A stretch of DNA of 64,000 nucleotides from Pyricularia pennisetigena. Taxonomy: Eukaryota; Ascomycota; Sordariomycetes; Magnaporthales; Pyriculariaceae. The stretch spans positions 4,313,417 through 4,377,416 of the forward strand of contig NC_043744.1 of NCBI RefSeq assembly GCF_004337985.1. Direction: 5' to 3'. The position numbers and the translations under genes are program-made. The notes beneath the pieces are model-generated. The model did no database searches. It saw only the letters and a program-made list of their open reading frames with translations, and was not told where the DNA came from. Below are positions 44,939-56,482 of this stretch, one piece after another. The number at the start of each line of letters is the position of its first letter. Position 1 is the first letter of the stretch.

Positions 44939-45532
44939 TTACCCGTAGACGTGCAGCTCGCCGGAGGTTTCGTCATTCTTGCACTTTGAGACGCCGGACT
45001 CGACGCTGCACGCTCCAGCAACGTTGATGTCACCCCAGAAACCAAAACTGGACGGCGAGGTGGTTCATGTCAGCTTCAAATTCACAAGGCTGGGAAGTGT
45101 CCTCTCAAAGACAAAGTCCGAGCAAGGACCCTTTTGATTCCTGCACTCATCCTCAGACCCGAGGCCAGTTGGGTTGATGACAACTTACGCAGGAGCAGTC
45201 TGGTGGAAGACGGTGAGGGTAAAGACGTCGTCGGAGACGGACTTGACCCGGAACCTGTACGCGTCGTTCTCGGAGGGGCCCTTTGCGCAGTCGATGGTGG
45301 TGTCGGGCTTCAGGCCCTCGGCGTCCTCGCCCTTGCACACAAAGGCGGCGACGCCGACCTCGCGGTGCGAGATGATGTGGAAGTAGATCGAGGTGACGGG
45401 GCCATCGCTGCTCTTGACGGCCTCGAATTTCTGGAGGAGGATGGTCTCGCGCGGGTCGGGGTTTGTCTGAGGAGCCGGGGCGGCAATGGCGGCGCCGAAA
45501 AGGGCGGCGGTGGCGGCGATGGAGAAGCGCAT
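44939..45532 (-). CDS. Four-cysteine secreted protein, possibly Alt a 1/Hrip1-like
   Basis: Two exons (45189-45532 and 44939-45047) encode 150 residues. The 141-nt intron has GTAAGT and CCAG ends and splits an Ala codon, giving HQTAPAFGFWGDINVAG. Residues 1-18 form a signal peptide (AAIAAP). The mature part has exactly four cysteines at 66, 82, 128 and 137, in two pairs 16 and 9 residues apart, and alternating polar/hydrophobic residues suggesting a beta barrel. Size, cysteine pairing and overall layout recall the Alt a 1 (AA1-like) family, which includes fungal elicitors such as PevD1 and MoHrip1. I am not certain of the family. No propeptide is evident. If correct, it would be an apoplastic protein able to trigger plant defence. 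Confidence 0.75.
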
Positions 45533-46603
45533 TTTGGGCGATGATTAGTGGTGGTTTTGTGAATAGTAATTATGTATTCAAAGTTGTTTATTAGTAGTAT
45601 CGGAGGAAGAAAAAAAAAAAAAATAAGCGTATCCTGGACGGGCCGAGAGCAGGCTGAAGAGCAAGAGGAAACACACAATGATCAAGTTTGAACCATGTGT
45701 GCTTTATGTACTCTAAGAGACCAATCTCCACGATGTTTCTCCTTGTTTACTGTTCATTGAGGTGGACGTCGCTTAACGCGGCGGACCCACTGGTTCCAGC
45801 GACTTTTTTTTCATCTCGGAATCATAGAATCAAAGGGGTGCCAGCCAAGGTGGATTGTGTTGAACGGGAACGGCCATCCGGACCTGGGGTGGTCCCACCG
45901 AATCTGGAATACGAACAAAATAGCCGAATAGGATTCAATATCCGTTCTCCCTCTATCCACCTGCTGCAAATTGCAATATGCAACAGAGTCGCCCAAAAGT
46001 CTGTGTGTTCCTTTTTCTTTTTTTCTTCTCTTTCTTTTTACCCTGCATAATCACAGTAGTCCTAACACTGATGGTACGATACAATGAAGCAGCTTGCGGA
46101 ACGCGGGACGAACGGCACAGCATCTGCTGTTTCCTCGGAGACTTTTTTGCCGTCAAGCGGTTGCCGAGTTTTATCTGACGTGGGGAGGATCAGGGGTAAA
46201 AAGGGGATCTGATCTGCTTCCGATCCTCCAGGACTAAGCTTATAAAGTCGCTGTAATGCTGCTCCAGATAAGGTTCACAGGCGGCGCATGTGAGGTGTTT
46301 ATGGACAGGTGTGATGTGCTAGTAATGTCAGTTCATTAGTCACGCACGCTGAAGGAAAGAACAAGAAAAAAGAAATCTTCTTTACCAACCCCCAACTGGC
46401 CAGTTTTGGAATCGGGAGGTATACCCTCTGGAATTCAAGACAGACCATGAATACAGAGCCGAGATTGATTGATTACTATTAGCGGAAAGCTTATAAACCC
46501 TCCCTGGAATAAGCAACAAAATCCAAAGATTACCAGTCATTTATATAGAGCGGCGAAACATGCCGAGTCTCGATATAATGACGTAAACCTCGGGATCTGA
46601 ATA
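45533..46603. other. Intergenic region, no gene seen
   Basis: About 1.1 kb. Contains an A-rich run near 45608-45623 in the probable leader of the preceding minus-strand gene and a T-rich stretch near 46012-46040. No gene recognised. Confidence 0.5.
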
Positions 46604-47107
46604 TCAAATCAGGGGCCAAGCCTTGATCACGGTGTGAATATGCAAATTCCGACGCAGCCCATCGCTTCTGTGGTTCACCCGCTGATATTTACGACAAGCC
46701 ATCCCTCGACCTGGAAATAACCCGGAGCCTTCAGAGACACCATTCTGGCAGCTCTCTCCTTTGGGGATGCAGATGGACTTGCAATGGTTCCCGCACCAGG
46801 TGCACGAGGCCTTTTCCTTGGCGTAGCAGCTGCCGTGGCCGATGGTGCACCTGTTTCCGACGTGGACGCACTCGCGGCATCGCTTTTCGAGGCCGGTGCC
46901 CTCGACGGACTGTTTTTGTGTCAGCCTCGCTGTCAGAACGTGGAAAGGGTCGATTCGGCATCTCCATACCACTTCGCGCACGACGAGGCTGCCGTGCTCT
47001 TGGCGGACCTCGACTCCCATGGGGAGATCGGCCGGGCCGGCAGCTGCGACGCTTATGGCCTGCATGGCGACGAGGAGGAGTGCGAACGTGGGCTTCGTGA
47101 TGGGCAT
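46604..47107 (-). CDS. Cysteine-rich small secreted protein
   Basis: The model has exon 1 46970-47107 and exon 2 46604-46909, 147 residues, with a 60-nt intron (GTATGG...AAACAG, CTGAC branch). The intron is also open in frame, so an unspliced form is possible. Residues 1-23 are a signal peptide. After a short linker a compact block of about 45 residues carries ten cysteines (CRECVHVGNRC, HGSCYAKE, CTWCGNHCKSIC, GESCQNG). The block looks like a disulfide-knotted apoplastic protein, but no known family is recognised. The C-terminal 45 residues after SCQNG have a different character, and a further intron starting at GTGTCT could remove part of them. The 3' end is therefore uncertain. Confidence 0.68.
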   Translation of the reverse strand: MPITKPTFALLLVAMQAISVAAAGPADLPMGVEVRQEHGSLVVREVVWRCRIDPFHVLTARLTQKQSVEGTGLEKRCRECVHVGNRCTIGHGSCYAKEKASCTWCGNHCKSICIPKGESCQNGVSEGSGLFPGRGMACRKYQRVNHRSDGLRRNLHIHTVIKAWPLI

Positions 47108-48476
47108 TTTGACGTCTTTGTGATCGGAGCTTTGGTGGGTTTGGAGTAGATTCACTTCTATCAGTAAAGTTTGCGGATGAACATCAAGGATCTGGGCCCT
47201 TTGGTAGTGAAATGCGCCTCCTATTTAAATATTCGAACACTGCATTCTGGTCGCTGGCTTGATTTTAGCAGCGTTGCTTTCTTTCAACATGTTTCACATA
47301 GCAACTCCCAATTTCTACGCTGAGGGAGAATACACAAATCCATCAAAAGGAGAAATCAACCCCGCTGTCAGACCGAGAGTCTGTGAGACTTTGAAATGCG
47401 GTAGAATAAGTCTCTGTGCCAGGTCACAAGGCAACAGCTAGAATACAACACTGGTGTGAAAGACCATGTCGGGGGCGAACATGATTTTTGTGTCAGTGTG
47501 CTTCATATTCCAGTGATCTCAAGGCCATACATCCACGGCGCAACATGGTCATTCGGCTCTTCAGACTAAGACCCCAAGAGGCGAGATCTGAATTAGGAGT
47601 CGTGCTTGTCACACAACAGAAGCAAGGCTGAAGCAATTGACGCAGACCCGTCAGACTTCTCACAGCTTATATTTGTAATCTGTGTGACTGCGTGGTCAGT
47701 TCCACGGTCTACAAAAATATATATAGATTGAATATAATGATGAGCATTTTTTGATATATTACGGCTACATAACACAAGAGGCACAGAACATTCCTCGCCA
47801 GCTTACGCCAACTGAAGGTCAGCTTACAGATGATCCAGATCTGCTGTACAATGAACCCAGACAGCCATTGCAGCAGAAATATGCGATTACGCAAAATGAA
47901 TAGCCTTGATGACCAACAGGCAGAGGCGCAGGTAGCTAGTGCTCATAAAATGAGGAAAGTCGTTTGGCGAACCTAACACATTCGTTAAGGATTCAAATTG
48001 CTGCCCGCAAGCTTCTTTTCATCTTTAAGTCTTGTAGTGGTTCAGGATAGAGTTCTGCGTCGAGACAAGAATGGTTTACCTTGGTTTGATGGTTCGGTGC
48101 CTAGGTACATATAGTAAGTATGTGGACTATACTCTGATGTATTATATTAGGTTTGTTTTCCATGTTTACTGTTTCTCCCCATTTCTCTCCCTGCTGGTCA
48201 ATGTTAGGCAGTTTACCCCAATAGGATTGGCTAGCTGGCCGAGGATTAGCGATTCGGACCACCCGGAAGACAGGAAGCCGTCCAAACAAACCCCACCTTC
48301 CGGAACCCGCGGGCGTCCGGTTCCGCAACCGCACTCGAACAAGCTAGCCTCGACTAGAATATATGCGTGTTTATAGGAATCGTATGATCGCTGCGATCGG
48401 TAGAAACAACAAACAAAATAGGTATTCTAATCCATGCCTCCTCTAGACTAGCTATGTGTAACTATCTATCGCGATC

Positions 48477-48500
48477 AGCAGAATCTACTAAGATTCTGCT
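48477..48500. repeat. Perfect 10-bp inverted repeat
   Basis: Arms AGCAGAATCT (48477-48486) and AGATTCTGCT (48491-48500) flank the 4-nt spacer ACTA. It lies about 220-240 bp upstream of the P450 start and only 11 bp from a second palindrome. Confidence 0.45.
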
Positions 48501-48511
48501 CCGTGTCCCAA

Positions 48512-48543
48512 GGTCACGTGTACATACACACGCACACGTGACC
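48512..48543. promoter_or_regulatory. Paired inverted E-box / CDEI-type sites
   Basis: Arms GGTCACGTG (48512-48520) and CACGTGACC (48535-48543) are perfect inverted copies separated by 14 nt. Each contains CACGTG within GTCACGTG, which fits the RTCACRTG site bound by Cbf1-type bHLH factors. They lie about 175-205 bp upstream of the P450 start codon, a sensible promoter distance. Function is inference. Confidence 0.5.
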
Positions 48544-48718
48544 TACTTACTCGCACGTCTGCCCGTGAACAGACAAAGCGAGTATAAAGATCGGCACATT
48601 TTTCAACACATTCAATTCATGAATCCAAAAAAGGCACCTCTGGTCTTGCCCTGGTCCCATCGGAATTCTCTGCAAGGTTTACCATCAGCAAGGGCAGCCG
48701 ATTTTCTCTCCTTAGACC

Positions 48719-50816
48719 ATGGGGCCTTTTGCTTTTACGGTGATACTGCTTGTTTCGCTATGGATATTTTCTCACGGAAGAAGCCTTATGCGCAATTACA
48801 TCGCCGCAAGAGCTCTTGCGTTGCCGCTCATCATACACCCCTTTAATCCTGACAGCGTAAGTGCACCATGGCGAGAGACAAAGTATATTTCAACCAAGTA
48901 CTGACAAGATCACTATCAGGTCACTTTTGCCCTCCTCTCGGAGTCACTTCATGCTATCTTTGTGCGGATACTCCCATCTTCTGCTTACGAATACATTGAG
49001 CCCTCCTTCATTGGCTGGGAGTTCCATAACAAAGGCGCGATTCACCAGCGACTAGGGCCAGCTTTTGTTATCGTGACTTCGGGTATCAATAGGCTAGTCT
49101 GTTCCGATCCGGCCTTGTCTTCTACTTTTATGACGAGAAGGAGAGACTTTGTACATACGGATATCTCTGCTCGGGTCATGGGTATGCATGGGCCAAACAT
49201 TATAACGGTAAGTGCCTTCTCCTCGTTTTTTTTTCTTCTTTTTTACTCGGACAATCCATCTTATATGCCACGCGCACCTGGCTGACTTTACGCCCTCCAC
49301 AGGCTGTCGAGGATGCATGGTCTCGTCAGCGACGCATTGTAGCCCCGGCCCTCAATGAGGGCATCAGCTCCGATGTCTGGGATGAGAGCATAGAGCAAGC
49401 TTCTTCTTTTGCCGACGTTCTGCTGTCTTCTTCTCCTTCGACCCCTGCCGATGACCGGGCTACCGACACCATACCTGGCCTTCGATCGATTGCCATGAAT
49501 GTCCTTTCCCGTATTGCATATGGTAGCGGTAAAACATTCAGCGTTTGGAGTCCTTTTTACGATCCCAAGGCAGACATATCTTACGTCGATGCCATCGCCG
49601 TTTGCACCGATCTCCTGGTCGCCGCCGTCTTCATCCCAGCCTGGATCTTGAGGCTGCCCGTTATGCCGCTTTCTTTGCAGACGCTGGCAGCAACACTGCG
49701 ACAGATGCCCGATCTGGCCAAGAACATGCTCGAGCAGGAGCGCCAGAGAATCTCTACCTCGCCGGTTACTGAGACAGCGACGACAACGACGACGACGACG
49801 ACGACAGGCGCCAAGAAGCGTCCTGAAACCATCATGACCACTCTCCTGAGGCTCTCCGACCAGGCAAAGGAGGAGGCCACGTCCGGAGAGACCAAATCGG
49901 CGGTGGGTGGTTCGGCCAACAGCGGCGGAAACAAGACGTATCTCACCGAGCCCGAGATCCAAGGCAACCTTTTCATCTTTACAGCCGCGGGCTTCGGCAC
50001 CACGGCCAACACGATGGCCTACGCAGTTGCGCTTCTGGCCGCCCATCCGCAATGGCAGACCTGGATACAGGCCGAGATCGACTCCGTCGTAGGGAGTGTT
50101 AGTTGCGACCAGGAGGGGAAGGTTCAGATACCAGAATATGATGAAACCTTTCCGAAACTGAATCGTTGTATGGCTGTTATGGTGAGTCAGCGTTGGCAAA
50201 CATGATTCTCTCAAAACGCTTGTGCAATCTGCATCAAACAATTCCTTTGTTTCTTAAACAAAAAAAAGAAACATGTCAGCGACAGATACTGACATGACTT
50301 TTGCCGCCTCCCCAGCTGGAAACCCTCCGCCTCTACCCGGCCGTAGCGCTGCTGCTGCGCAAGACCACAGTCGATCAGACAATCTCCCTGCCGGGCTCCC
50401 CCTCGACCAAAGCACCCCTCAAGGCCCCCTTCATGGTCCAGGTCAACGTCATGGCGTTGCACTCGAACCCCGAGGTGTGGGGACCGGACTCGCTCGAGTT
50501 CAACCCTGGACGCTGGCTGCGTCCGGACCCGGAGGCTCCAGGGGGCCACGTGCTCATGACGCCTCCCAAGGGCACCTTCATCCCCTGGTCCATCGGCCCG
50601 CGCGTGTGTCCCGGCCAAAAGATGGCGCAGGTCGAGTTCGTGTCCGTCATCATGACTCTTTTTGGGCGGTGCAGCGTCGAGCCCATCCCAAGGGACGGCG
50701 AGAACCTGGAGCAGGCAAGGAAGCGGGTCTTGGAGCTGGCCGAGGATAGCGAGCCGGGGCTGACGCTGCAGATGAAAAAGCCGGGGGATATTCGCCTGAG
50801 GTGGACTAAGAGGTGA
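48719..50816 (+). CDS. Cytochrome P450 monooxygenase
   Basis: Four exons (48719-48856, 48920-49207, 49303-50181, 50316-50816) encode 601 residues; all introns are GT-AG with GTAAGT or GTGAGT donors and lie between codons. Residues 1-17 form the ER membrane anchor. Core motifs are intact: the I-helix AAGFGTT near 370-376, the K-helix ETLR at the start of exon 4 (437-440) and the haem-binding WSIGPRVCPG with Cys533. Such enzymes insert oxygen into fatty acids, sterols, xenobiotics or secondary metabolites. The subfamily and substrate are not readable by eye. A Thr run encoded by an ACG repeat (about 49779-49806) lies in the F-G/I region and adds length. No biosynthetic partner genes are adjacent. 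Confidence 0.95.
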
Positions 50817-53629
50817 TCTTGGAATTTGGGATTTCCTGTATACTGAAGTTTTGATGTTGTCATTATTGAAAGGGAGGTTCCCTGAATCCACAGTAAAGCT
50901 TTCTATGCGCGGCATGCTGCCAAATTCTCTGGTCCAGAAACGGCCGGGGAACATGCGGCGAGGATGTTGAGTTTTGCGGTATCCAACTCGGGCGACTAGG
51001 CAACTCGGGCGCTGCCGTGCCTGTTTCCTGGCTGCGATCGTGCATCTTTGTCAAGGGATATCAGGAAGGAGCCCAAACGTGGGAAGCGGGCCAAGACAAG
51101 CGTTTCTCCACATGCAAATCTCTCCTTACTTTACCACAGGGAAAGTGCTTGCGGTTGGCAATCAAACACACGGGTTACTTTGATCAAATCATGCCACGAT
51201 GCCACATCAGGCGTCAAACGTGCATGCTTCTACGGGCTACGGAAATAACTCCCATGCTTCCCCAAAAGCAGGTGGCTTGATATTTGCGAACGAATCTGCA
51301 CCGGAGCATGCTCATTCGCATACACAGCCAGATGCTTTTACCTTTCGGCGCCGCAAGTAAACATGCGTGCTTTGACGTAGATGGAAGGGTCAAGCTGGGA
51401 TATTCCAAAGGGTTTTGAGCGACAGCCGACAGGGGGGTATTGCGGCTTGTCCAAAATGCACACCCGTTCGTAGTCAGCGCGCAGGACCAAACAAGTTGCT
51501 CATGCCTATTCCGGGTGACAATCTAGTAAAGCGCAGGCACTGTATTCAAAGTCAAGACCGGCTCGTTTCCGCAACATCGAAAAGGAGAAGGCATCACCCG
51601 CAAGCAGTTCACGCTAACAGCCTAATCCCCTTTCCAATATAATCTGCCTAAATACCCTGCCAAGAAACGTAAAACCTGGTGCGTTAATAATTGCCAGGCC
51701 TTTTAATAAGGCCACATTGTCTTTCCTCTCAAAGTAATTCCTAACAAAGGATACCTCTCAGGTCTGTTGCTATTTGCGGCGATGTCAGCTCCCTCTGGTG
51801 ATGTTCAAGTAAAAGAATAGCAAGTAAAAAAAGACGGGACAAAAAAGGCGAAAGGTATCGGGAAATCATTTGGCCTAATTATTAATAAGCCAGAGAAAAT
51901 ATCAGAAACGGATTGAAGAGCCCACTGTCGACTCAATTGAGTCAATTCCCTGATTTTGATCAGCAGCAAAGGTCCCACCATGGATATCCCTCCATATGCT
52001 TCTTTTCTTCTTGTATTTTCTTCTATCCAAAATTAAGAAAAAAAAGCTTGTGCGGTAATATGATATCAGTAGTAAACTTTCTTGGACTTGACACAATGTT
52101 ATCGTAATAGTTAGGGGCGAAATCTTAATCATTACACTACGCAGCTAGCGTGAGCTTTTCGTAAGCTCCCAACCATACGGCGGCTCCTACACACTGAGCA
52201 AGACAGAGCTGGCTTTCTTTACACTGTTAATTACGTACTGAAAGTATTACTACCTAGATTCAGGATGTGATCTTCTCGCGGTTGCTTGGTTATTCTGTGC
52301 TTCCAAAACAATCAATCCCGAGGGCTCCAACCACTTTAATTAGGCAATCCTGGTTAAAAAAAAAAGGTCAAGATTGTACCAGCAAAGGACCCCTATTAAA
52401 CGTGGGTTAGCAAAAAGAATTTTTCAATTGTTGAATCACAGAATGCAATCAAGATTCGCTTCGTTAACTCTTTCGGGCAAGCTACTGACTTGTGTAGAAC
52501 GTACATAAAGTGCGTTTTACATAAATAAAAAGTTGTCAAATGAGTAGGCAGCTAGCAAAACTTCGAACAGGGGCTAATGAAGAAAAAGGGATTTTTTTTT
52601 ACTGCAAAAACGAAACATTTCACAAGAACCCTTGGTTGCACGGGAATCCATGCAAAAAGAGAAAAAATGATATTCCCAAGCCCGATTGCCATTTTGCCTA
52701 CGGCGATCAAGTACCGCTCATTTCGGAAGACAGCTAACGACTTACAACGAATAGAATACGCCCCAAGTTACATGGAGGGATGTGCATGACTTAGTCGCCA
52801 GGGAACCCCCTCATGAAGAAGATCTACATACGCAGCAGATCGCGCGAGTAGAAGGTTAGTAGTTCCGAAACCAGGGTCATGAGTCGGCACAGTTCCTTAT
52901 GTTTAACCTTGTCGATCACTCATCAACATTCAATTGACCTCAAGCCAACGCAAGAGATATTTTTTTTCTTTCAATTGTGGACGTGCATGCTGCCACTAGA
53001 TGAAAAGAGTGGTTTTATTTAATGAACGTAATTGGGCGACGACCTTGCTCATGTACTTTGAAACCTGTTCATGGCTGTCCAACTACAAACAAGGAGCAGC
53101 ATAAAAAGTTTGGTGTCATCTATACCTAGCCTGCCAAACTCCAAGGCGAGAAAATGTACATGGAGCTGCTATTGACGGTTTGACTCCATACGGGGTCAAT
53201 TTATCGCCCATCAGCTGTGCAAAGCAGGAAGATCAAGGCCGGTAGGTACCAGGCAGGCAAGTACCGACAATGAGGCTGGTACTCGGAGAGGCATAGCTCT
53301 TCCAGGACCTTCTTCCCAATGGCAACTTGTTCCACGCTCTTGGAAGGAAGGCTAAGGGGCAAACATAATTTCCTTGGCCTGCGAAGCTAGAATGTTACAT
53401 GTATATTGTTCCCATTGATCACTTTGCTCAGCCGACACACGAAGCGAGAGATATTATTAGATGTCTGCTCGCCACAGCGGATGCGATTGCTATAGTTATG
53501 AACTAACCAGGTCTTTGGGAGACCCCCTTTTCTCTTGCAACGCGTGACGACACCAAGACACTTAGTTTGCAGGCTTTGCAAGATTTGAAATGTGGAGATT
53601 CAGCTGGGAGCTCAGCGGCGAGGTGATGT

Positions 53630-53672
53630 GTATGTGTGCGTGTGTGTGTGTGTGTGTGCGGTGTGCGTGTGC
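53630..53672. repeat. GT/TG microsatellite
   Basis: An imperfect (GT)n stretch. It creates a false His/Thr repeat frame on the minus strand. Confidence 0.85.
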
Positions 53673-54518
53673 CCCTGCCAAAAATAAAACAGCACCCGCC
53701 AACATGGCCCAGATCTTTGGAATGGTTCAGGGGGTTCAGACGACGGGTGGTGACAGTCTCACTACTGCACAAAATCCTGTAGCAAACCGGCATAGGGGAT
53801 TGCATGAACGACCTTTTTTGCTGGATTGGGGAAAATGTGGATGTGGAAAACGTCGCCTCTGCGAGCAGCCCCTTGTCCATGACAAAATCCACAACGGGTA
53901 TGGGATGCGAACCGCATTAATGTCACGCAGATCAACCTACTGTACTGTGTACTTTCTCTAGTTCGCCCCCCCTCCCCTCCCCGCAGTCAAATTTGTGGAT
54001 AAGGCAGGGCACCGCATTTAGCACAACCCCGTCAATTGTCCCGGTACCGACCAGGCTTGGTTCATGCATAAGAATCCTAGACTTGCCGGACTTGGCAGGG
54101 AGGCGGATCGCCGCAACGTTCCCCCTTGTAACGAAACAGCACCGAAAGTTTATTTTCGGTTCTCTGCCTGCGAAAACAGCACCCCTTTTGATGCTTTGAC
54201 GCCTGTTTTGCCGCGTTTGCCGCGGTGCCATGCTTCGGGGGCCCGCTGTCGATACCCTGATGATCATATGGAGGTTGCCAAGATCGACCGGGTAGGGGAG
54301 CATCTTGAGTCAGGATAGCTGCAAGTTTATACTTTCTTTGCAAGGGGGAAAAAAAAAGAATTGACAGCCATGGATTGCTACTGGGTTACCGCAACTGGTA
54401 TGCCAAGGGGCTCAACTGTGCGTCTTTGACACTCGTCTATTCGGACAGCGGCTGGGCTGAAGTGTCAAGGGAAAAAAAGGAGATGTCCAAGGCCGTGAAA
54501 GATGTTGACATGAAAGTG

Positions 54519-54795
54519 TATAAAGAGAGGTCGAGATCCTCGACTTGATGGACTTTTTTTTTCTCTTCTCCTCACCATCCGGTTCATTTCCTATCTATCT
54601 ACTACATTTTCTTCTCTGTCTCTTTTCTTTTCTCTTTTCTCTTCTCTTTTCTCATTCCATTTCAAGCTCTTCTTCTTTTCATCTATCTTCAACTTTTCCA
54701 AGTGCAAGTCGATCTTTTGAGCACATCTTCTTTCGATTCTTTTTTTTGACTTCTCTTCTTTTTTCACGACTTTTTCAAAAAAAGAATCCGTCAAG
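54519..54795 (+). promoter_or_regulatory. TATA box and CT-rich leader of a secreted-protein gene
   Basis: TATAAA lies at 54519-54524, and from about 54553 to 54790 the plus strand is overwhelmingly C and T up to shortly before the ATG. In filamentous fungi CT-rich tracts mark transcription start regions of strongly expressed genes; that reading is inference. Confidence 0.5.
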
Positions 54796-55371
54796 ATGCG
54801 TTTCACTTCTGCCGTCGTCATTGCCCTCATCGGCGCTGCTCAGGCCTCGCCCATCGCTGCCCCTGAGCCCGTTCTCAACACCGTGGGCTTGGATGCCCCC
54901 ATCGAGGCTCGCGCCATTCTCAGCGGCGGCGAGGAAGCCGCCGCCCTCGACAAGCGCCTCGAGCCCATCAGCACCGCCATCCTCACCGCTGCCGGCACTG
55001 CGGCGGCCACTGCGGCGGTCAACGCGGCGGTCAAGGCCATCGAAAACGCCATCAAGGGCCTTCAGAACTGGGACAAGGCCCGAGAGGAGTTCACCAAGAA
55101 GGTCACGGCTGAAATGTGGTCCAAGGCCGACAAGACGGCCTACTCTGCTGCCGTCTGCTACAACATGGGCTACGACGCCACGAACATCGACGGCAAGACG
55201 TCCGTCCAGATCAAGTCGGGTCTCCTCAAGACCAGCTACGACTGCTTCTTCATGAAGGCCGGAGCAAACACCTTCCAGGCCAAGGGCGATGGCGGTTTCC
55301 AGAACCTGGCGGCTCAGCACGACAGCCGCTGCACTTATGACAGCAAGTCGGTCAAGCTTACTTGCAAATAG
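54796..55371 (+). CDS. Small secreted protein of unknown function
   Basis: A single exon encodes 191 residues. Residues 1-17 are a signal peptide (AAQAS); a DKR at about 52-54 may be a propeptide processing site. A strongly Ala/Thr-rich amphipathic segment (about 58-85) is followed by a compact domain of about 100 residues with three cysteines (VCYNMGY, DCFFMKAG, SRCTYD) and a last Cys before the terminal Lys, so four in all, probably two disulfides. The pattern of aromatic and cysteine residues recalls a fungal secreted-protein domain (perhaps DUF7888, unverified). The TATA box and CT-rich leader suggest strong expression. No function can be assigned. Confidence 0.85.
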   Translation: MRFTSAVVIALIGAAQASPIAAPEPVLNTVGLDAPIEARAILSGGEEAAALDKRLEPISTAILTAAGTAAATAAVNAAVKAIENAIKGLQNWDKAREEFTKKVTAEMWSKADKTAYSAAVCYNMGYDATNIDGKTSVQIKSGLLKTSYDCFFMKAGANTFQAKGDGGFQNLAAQHDSRCTYDSKSVKLTCK

Positions 55372-56482
55372 ATGATTAACGAGCTTGGGGTTTGAGAAAA
55401 CCCTGCGGGGAGTTACTGGGGTTGTTTGGGTTGTTAGTGGCGGACTTCCGGATGTTTAGGGATTTTGAGATTTCTGATATTATTCGGGGGCAATCATCTT
55501 TGGATGCCTTGCTCGGTCAAAAAGGAAACAGTCCTTAGCCATAGTTGCCTGTTGTCAATGCATTCCAGTTCTTCGCGGCTACAACGTTCCCAATCGGGGA
55601 TACCTTTCAACTGAAATTGACTTGTATGGAAACCTTGATGTGAAGCGCTTATTTTTATGCACGGCTATCTAGTCAAGAGCGGCTAATTAAATAGGCCTCC
55701 ACTCATTATGTGAGCATCAAGCGCCGGGAAGTATCGAGCAACAAAAGGACCTGTTACGCTAGTAACCCATCTACCTCACTCCGGCCCTGGCCTGTTATCT
55801 GCATCCAGAGAGTGATGTCCGCTCAGTGCCACTGGGATTACCAGGGGATTGCCGCTTTGTTGATGGAAAAAGCTGAGATCAATCCGGCCCAAGCTGCCAA
55901 GCAGAGGAGAGCCTAGTTGACACATTCAGGATTCTCAGTCGCACTCGTCACGGCAGAACCTAGGAGTAGGCATGTCTTATATAGCTTTGAGTGCCCATGG
56001 GGCCAGAGGAGACAACACAGCTGCCAATCATCACTAATTTCGGTGATAGGCTGAGCAGCCAGCCAACTAGAACATATTCATACATCTCGGCATTGTTGCG
56101 AACAGATCTTTACGGTAAAATATGATAACTCGACCTGCAACTTTCCTTATAAGTGAGGCATGCTCACTGGCTTGTGTACTGTTTTAATTCTAAGTTTTTG
56201 AGCGAAATGTTCTGGTCAGACATAAATCTTTCTAGGTTACCATGTGGCAAGACGCCAAGACAAGCCTCACCAACTTGGCAGCGGCCTCGCGCCCATACAG
56301 TCAAAAGTGGGCAGGTAAAAAATTGAATCGTATATGAAGTCTACAGTAGTTTAGTGTATTTTAGACTCAAGACAAATATTTACCCTGGTGACAAAACCCA
56401 TCACCGGTCCTGGACGTGGAGGCTGCCAAGGGTGCCAACCGAGCCAGATACACAAAGCAAATGCTCCGCAACAACCAAAACT
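55372..56482. other. Intergenic region, no gene seen
   Basis: About 1.1 kb between convergent genes; only short chance frames. Confidence 0.5.

Larger units (their letters stand above)
47108..48718. other. AT-rich intergenic region upstream of the P450 gene
   Basis: About 1.6 kb, largely AT-rich in 47600-48200, without a credible gene. A GC-richer patch at about 48230-48360 could be a transposon scrap. Two perfect inverted repeats lie at 48477-48543 and are annotated separately. Confidence 0.5.
50817..54795. other. Long gene-poor stretch
   Basis: Nearly 4 kb without a supported gene. AT content is high in about 51650-52800. Short inverted repeats such as GGCCTT/AAGGCC near 51698 occur. A GT-rich microsatellite lies at about 53630-53672. 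The right 280 bp are the pyrimidine-rich leader and TATA box of the next gene. Confidence 0.5.

Noticed and set aside
48719..50816. Secondary-metabolite gene cluster around the P450
   Set aside because: No polyketide synthase, peptide synthetase, terpene cyclase or dedicated regulator or transporter is present nearby.
53503..53892. 129-codon minus-strand frame with a His/Thr repeat
   Set aside because: The repeat is produced by the GT microsatellite.
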